Positions 5,844 to 8,138 of a stretch of DNA of 8,138 bases are shown here, piece by piece. The first letter of the stretch is position 1. Each line of letters starts with the position of its first letter. Source of the stretch: Thermoplasmatota archaeon. GTDB lineage: Bacteria; Pseudomonadota; Gammaproteobacteria; Burkholderiales; Thiobacillaceae. Made by a program: the position numbers and the translations under genes. The stretch is taken from the NCBI GenBank assembly GCA_023475455.1, contig JAMCVR010000002.1:1-8138 (forward strand), in the 5' to 3' direction. The notes under the pieces were generated by a model, which saw only the letters and a list, made by a program, of their open reading frames with translations, was not told where the DNA came from and did no database searches.

Positions 5844-6590
5844 TCATGCGGAACAAAGCTGCTTGTCCGGCCGTTCCAGTGCCATGCCGCGAAAAACCGA
5901 GCAGCGCCTGAACACGTCGATGCCGGGGCGGACCTGCTTCTGGCTGCAGTATTTGGCCGTCAGTTTCGCCAGGCCCTTGATGTCGCGGCCGCTGGCGCCG
6001 GGGAAGAGCGCCACCAGTTCGTCGAGCAGCGCGTCGTCGACTTGCAGCGCGAACTGCTCTAGCATCACCTGCCAGATGCGGCGCCGGCTTTCGCTGTCGG
6101 GCGGGTCGTAGCGGATCAGGGCGATGCAGCGCGAGACGATGGCCTCGTCGATGTCGTCCACCCGGTTGGTGGTGAGGAACAAGAGGCCGTTGAAATACTC
6201 CAGCACGCGCAGGAACACGCCGACCACGGCGTTCATGGCGATGTTGTCGTCGCGGCGCTTGATGTAGACGTCGGCCTCGTCGATCAGCATCACCGCGTCC
6301 TTGCGCGACCAGTCGGTGTCGCGGTGGGTCGCGGTCGGGTCCTCGGCGTAGAAGCCGGTGCCCTGGCCGTCGAAGGCCTGCTGCAGCGTGGCAAGCTGCG
6401 CGGCGCGCGTGCGTAGGGCGGGGCCGGCCTCGCGATAGAGATTGCTGAGGAAGCCGAGTTCGGCGCCGTTGAACTGGTAAAGCGGCAGCGTCACCTTGTT
6501 GCCGAAGCGCAGCTGGTCCCGGAGCGGCGCGAGGCGCGGGAACTCGCTGATCATGGCCTCGAGGTAGGGGCGCTCGATCTGCAGGTTCAT
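5844..6590 (-). CDS. AAA-type ATPase-like protein lacking a Walker A motif
   Basis: A 248-aa protein. Residues 1-94 (MNLQIERPYLEAMISEF to HRDTDW) are an N-terminal domain I do not recognise. From residue 95 it is clearly the second half of a AAA module: Walker B AVMLIDEAD (99-107, Asp104 and Glu105), KRRDDN (111-116), sensor 1 LTTNR (139-143, Asn142), Arg154 in VSRC as arginine-finger candidate, and sensor 2 GRDIKGLAKL (201-210). The GxxGxGK[ST] P-loop, normally about 50-60 residues before Walker B, is absent. An in-frame deletion between about Trp94 and Lys97 would explain this; a natural P-loop-less form is the alternative. The start ATG overlaps the stop of the preceding truncated HEPN-like frame (ATGA). 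The first 100 residues are encoded again at 6859-7158. As it stands, ATP binding is doubtful. Confidence 0.8.
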   Translation of the reverse strand: MNLQIERPYLEAMISEFPRLAPLRDQLRFGNKVTLPLYQFNGAELGFLSNLYREAGPALRTRAAQLATLQQAFDGQGTGFYAEDPTATHRDTDWSRKDAVMLIDEADVYIKRRDDNIAMNAVVGVFLRVLEYFNGLLFLTTNRVDDIDEAIVSRCIALIRYDPPDSESRRRIWQVMLEQFALQVDDALLDELVALFPGASGRDIKGLAKLTAKYCSQKQVRPGIDVFRRCSVFRGMALERPDKQLCSA

Positions 6591-6861
6591 GGCCTTGCTC
6601 CGCCGAGGTCGGCGATAGGCTTGCACTCGAAAACCTCCGGCTGGTTCGTGCGGTAGACCCGCAGCCACATCAGCGTGGCCGGCACCAGGGAGCGTACGGC
6701 GAACCACAGCGCTTCCTGTTCCGCATCGCCGCTTGCACCGAGCCGTTGCGCCACGCGCTGCCAGACGCTCCAGTCCACCTCGGCGAGCAGAGCCTGCGTC
6801 TGCGGTGGCAGGTTGGCGGCGCTCTCGCTCATGATCTTAAGCTGGCGCTGCGTTTCCGCAC
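6291..6861. repeat. Direct tandem duplication, left copy
   Basis: This stretch is repeated with no difference that I could find at 6859-7429, an offset of 568 bases. The copies share the three bases CAC at 6859-6861, which also begin the left copy (6291-6293) and end the right one. On the minus strand it covers the 3' part of the HEPN-like gene and codons 1-100 of the AAA gene. Confidence 0.95.
6587..6858 (-). pseudogene. Truncated HEPN-like gene, duplicate 3' part
   Basis: This is the duplicated 3' part of the HEPN-like gene at 7155-7535; about its first 37 codons are missing at the duplication junction. A frame from the internal ATG at 6830-6832 (MSESAANLPPQTQ) would give 81 residues identical to residues 46-126 of the full protein. 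That ATG overlaps the stop of the truncated AAA frame (ATGA), and its own stop overlaps the start of the full AAA gene. It may therefore still be translated and pass ribosomes on to the AAA gene, though the product lacks the first helices. Confidence 0.75.
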
Positions 6862-7158
6862 CGCGTCCTTGCGCGACCAGTCGGTGTCGCGGTGGGTCGC
6901 GGTCGGGTCCTCGGCGTAGAAGCCGGTGCCCTGGCCGTCGAAGGCCTGCTGCAGCGTGGCAAGCTGCGCGGCGCGCGTGCGTAGGGCGGGGCCGGCCTCG
7001 CGATAGAGATTGCTGAGGAAGCCGAGTTCGGCGCCGTTGAACTGGTAAAGCGGCAGCGTCACCTTGTTGCCGAAGCGCAGCTGGTCCCGGAGCGGCGCGA
7101 GGCGCGGGAACTCGCTGATCATGGCCTCGAGGTAGGGGCGCTCGATCTGCAGGTTCAT
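6829..7158 (-). pseudogene. Truncated AAA-like gene, duplicate 5' part
   Basis: The first 100 codons equal those of the AAA gene at 5844-6590, up to DTDWSRKDAV. The frame then crosses the duplication junction and adds nine unrelated residues (RKRSASLRS) before TGA at 6829-6831, giving 109 aa. Walker B, sensor 1 and sensor 2 are all lost. The start overlaps the stop of the full HEPN-like gene by ATGA, the likely ancestral arrangement of the two genes. Confidence 0.8.
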
Positions 7159-7429
7159 GGCCTTGCTCCGCCGAGGTCGGCGATAGGCTTGCACTCGAAA
7201 ACCTCCGGCTGGTTCGTGCGGTAGACCCGCAGCCACATCAGCGTGGCCGGCACCAGGGAGCGTACGGCGAACCACAGCGCTTCCTGTTCCGCATCGCCGC
7301 TTGCACCGAGCCGTTGCGCCACGCGCTGCCAGACGCTCCAGTCCACCTCGGCGAGCAGAGCCTGCGTCTGCGGTGGCAGGTTGGCGGCGCTCTCGCTCAT
7401 GATCTTAAGCTGGCGCTGCGTTTCCGCAC
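6859..7429. repeat. Direct tandem duplication, right copy
   Basis: Right copy of the 568-base duplication described at 6291-6861. Identity appears complete, so the event is recent, under gene conversion, or an assembly artefact. Deleting one unit restores a simple order on the minus strand: HEPN-like gene, ATGA overlap, AAA gene. Confidence 0.95.
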
Positions 7430-7535
7430 GGGTGAGACGGGAGGCGAGAAACTCGTCCTTTTCCAGCCCCTCGGTCAGGGTGAGCACGGCGACGCCCGCT
7501 TCTTCGATGATCGACAGCAGCGAGGCATTCAACAT
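7155..7535 (-). CDS. HEPN/DUF86 (HepT-like) helical protein without the RNase motif
   Basis: A 126-aa all-helical protein. LLSIIEEAGVAVLTLTEGL (6-24), DEFLASRLTRAETQRQLKIM (27-46), SESAANLP (47-54) and EVDWSVWQRVA (63-73) follow the layout of HepT/DUF86 proteins: a first helix, a D/E-FL turn, an R-x-L-x-I helix with Glu-Ala/Ser-Ala, then a W-xx-[IV] helix. In active HepT the next segment carries RNxxxH, the RNase motif. Here it is QRLGASGDAEQEALWF, with no His, so RNase activity is unlikely. The family call is by pattern only. The start ATG has ggaagg six bases upstream, and the stop overlaps the next frame (ATGA). It is not followed by a MNT nucleotidyltransferase as in HepT/MntA pairs, but by a AAA-like gene. 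It may be a structural or regulatory partner of that protein. Confidence 0.65.
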   Translation of the reverse strand: MLNASLLSIIEEAGVAVLTLTEGLEKDEFLASRLTRAETQRQLKIMSESAANLPPQTQALLAEVDWSVWQRVAQRLGASGDAEQEALWFAVRSLVPATLMWLRVYRTNQPEVFECKPIADLGGARP

Positions 7536-7580
7536 GAGAGGCCTTCCGGGGGGCGCCTGGACGAACCCTGCGCAATGTCG

Positions 7581-7606
7581 GGCTTTGTCGCAAATGCGAC
7601 AAAGCC
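7581..7606. promoter_or_regulatory. Perfect 12-bp palindrome between fmdB-like and HEPN-like genes
   Basis: ggctttgtcgca (7581-7592) and tgcgacaaagcc (7595-7606) are exact inverted repeats around aa. The palindrome lies 46 bases upstream of the HEPN-like start and 33 bases downstream of the zinc-ribbon gene stop. No T tract follows on either strand, so an operator site is as likely as a terminator. A half-site, tgcgacaaa (7892-7900), recurs about 20 bases upstream of the zinc-ribbon gene start. The core TGT-N10-ACA fits the spacing of enhancer sites of sigma-54 activators, but no matching promoter was found. Confidence 0.5.
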
Positions 7607-7638
7607 TTGGCGACTCTTTGCATATGGGTAAGCGTCCG

Positions 7639-7872
7639 TCATTTGCGCCGGGGCCGTTCAGCAGGTGCGTAGTTGCTGAAGTGGCCTTCGCGAGCGGCCT
7701 GAGCCCGGCCGCGGGCGATCAGGCCGGCGGTCTTTCCCGGCGCCGCCGGCAGCGACACCTGTTTTTCCACGTCCTCGCTTCCGCATTCCGGGCAGGCAAG
7801 CGTGACGGATTCGCGGACCAGCAACTCAAAGCTGCGGTCGCATTTTTTGCAATAAAAATCAAAAATAGGCAT
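7639..7872 (-). CDS. FmdB-family zinc ribbon protein
   Basis: A 77-aa putative regulatory protein. MPIFDFYCKKCDRSFE (1-16) and LACPECGSEDVEKQ (26-39) make a zinc ribbon with Cys8, Cys11, Cys27 and Cys30, the arrangement of the FmdB/CxxC_CXXC_SSSS family. The tail (40-77) is Ala, Gly and Arg rich and probably disordered, which is usual for this family. The function of the family is not well defined; the name comes from a proposed regulator next to formamidase genes. The ATG at 7870-7872 is preceded by aggga at a fair distance. It is on the same strand as the HEPN-like gene but 103 bases away with a palindrome between, so it may be a separate unit. The 139 bases upstream, to the intron end, show no gene and no clear promoter. 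Confidence 0.9.
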   Translation of the reverse strand: MPIFDFYCKKCDRSFELLVRESVTLACPECGSEDVEKQVSLPAAPGKTAGLIARGRAQAAREGHFSNYAPAERPRRK

Positions 7873-8011
7873 GCGTCATCCCTGTATCGATTGCGACAAA
7901 ACGCGCGTATGAGGAGGGACTAGCAAGAATGGGGCCTTGTGGCAGGGCACCCTTTATTGTTTGTGCGCGGAGTAAGCGGCTGGAATGGGGGACGACGGAA
8001 AGGGCAGGTCA

Positions 8012-8138
8012 ATCGGGATAGGGGACGGTCAATCCTGACCGCACCCCTCCCACACCACCCGGCATGCGGGTCCGCACCGGGCGGTTCGAGAAGTTGAGGT
8101 CATGAGAGTCGGGGTACGCCGAGTTTGTCGAAATAGGC
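8012..8138 (-). mobile_element. Group II intron, 3' end (partial; continues beyond the window)
   Basis: Read on the minus strand, gaaccgcccggtgcgg followed by acccgcatgccgggtggt (8054-8086) folds into a long hairpin: CCGCCCGG pairs with CCGGGTGG (one G-T pair) and an inner TGCG pairs with CGCA. It has the position and shape of domain V. Next comes a second hairpin at about 8020-8048 (ggtca/tgacc, with ggggt/cccc outside), fitting domain VI, then ctatcccgat ending near 8012. Domain V-like DNA with 'cccgcatg..gggtggtgtggg' is familiar from bacterial group II introns that carry a reverse transcriptase. The exact 3' splice point and intron class are uncertain; most of the intron lies to the right. 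Confidence 0.6.
8100..8138 (-). CDS. C-terminal end of an intron-encoded protein (partial)
   Basis: Twelve codons entering from the right end on the minus strand read AYFDKLGVPRLS and stop at TGA (8100-8102). The stop lies about 14 bases before the domain V-like hairpin, where the reading frame of a group II intron reverse transcriptase/maturase normally ends. Only this position supports the call; twelve residues are too few to name the family, and no conserved RT motif is inside the window. Confidence 0.35.
   Translation of the reverse strand, partial: AYFDKLGVPRLS

Noticed and set aside
5844..6707. An earlier start for the AAA gene at 6707
   Set aside because: The extra 39 residues are an out-of-frame reading of the HEPN-like gene end. 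The ATG at 6588-6590 has the usual ATGA overlap.
7605..7620. Possible sigma-54 promoter (ttggcgactctttgca) beside the palindrome
   Set aside because: The GG and GC pairs are separated by nine bases, not the required ten, and on that strand no gene follows: the next gene is convergent.

Overview
The window looks like a high-GC proteobacterial chromosome. Betaproteobacteria (Rhodocyclales or Burkholderiales type) is my best guess, from the style of the fumarylpyruvate-hydrolase-like, SelO and FmdB proteins and the GC-rich codon use; this is an inference, not a proof. Nearly all genes lie on the minus strand. The exception is the leftmost gene, a secreted metallo-beta-lactamase-fold protein on the plus strand, which sits in a visibly more AT-rich stretch (about 60-1400) that may be foreign.

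Left to right: (i) 1-1393, a GC-rich hairpin, a 42-codon ORF that may be the tail of a broken gene, and an exported MBL-fold protein that keeps the first zinc site but has lost most second-site ligands. (ii) 1430-3067, three minus-strand genes: an unrecognised 144-aa protein, a fumarylacetoacetase-family hydrolase, and an unrecognised 87-aa protein. The hydrolase gene is bracketed by two direct copies of a REP-like intergenic repeat, one split by a second hairpin repeat. (iii) 3067-5200, a tight unit transcribed GST -> SelO -> 87-aa protein. The GST gene starts just beside a 143-bp element with 29-bp terminal inverted repeats. (iv) 5372-7535, a compact minus-strand cluster of an HEPN/DUF86-like helical protein, an AAA-type protein, and two small unrecognised proteins (95 and 55 aa). 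Adjacent frames are mostly linked by ATGA or GTGA overlaps. (v) 7639-7872, a FmdB-type zinc ribbon protein. (vi) 8012-8138, the 3' end of a group II intron (domain V and VI-like folds) entering from the right on the minus strand.

The most notable region is (iv). A 568-bp unit is exactly duplicated in tandem there, with a 3-bp CAC shared at the junction, so one complete and one truncated copy of both the HEPN-like and AAA genes lie interleaved. Separately, the complete AAA protein keeps Walker B, sensor 1, an arginine-finger candidate and sensor 2, but has no Walker A P-loop. The HEPN-like partner lacks the RNase motif of HepT proteins. This is either a decayed two-gene system or a non-catalytic version of one; relatives in other genomes would settle which.

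The GST-SelO pairing makes biological sense. SelO is a pseudokinase-fold protein AMPylase linked to protein S-glutathionylation, and the GST ORF ends four bases before the SelO start.
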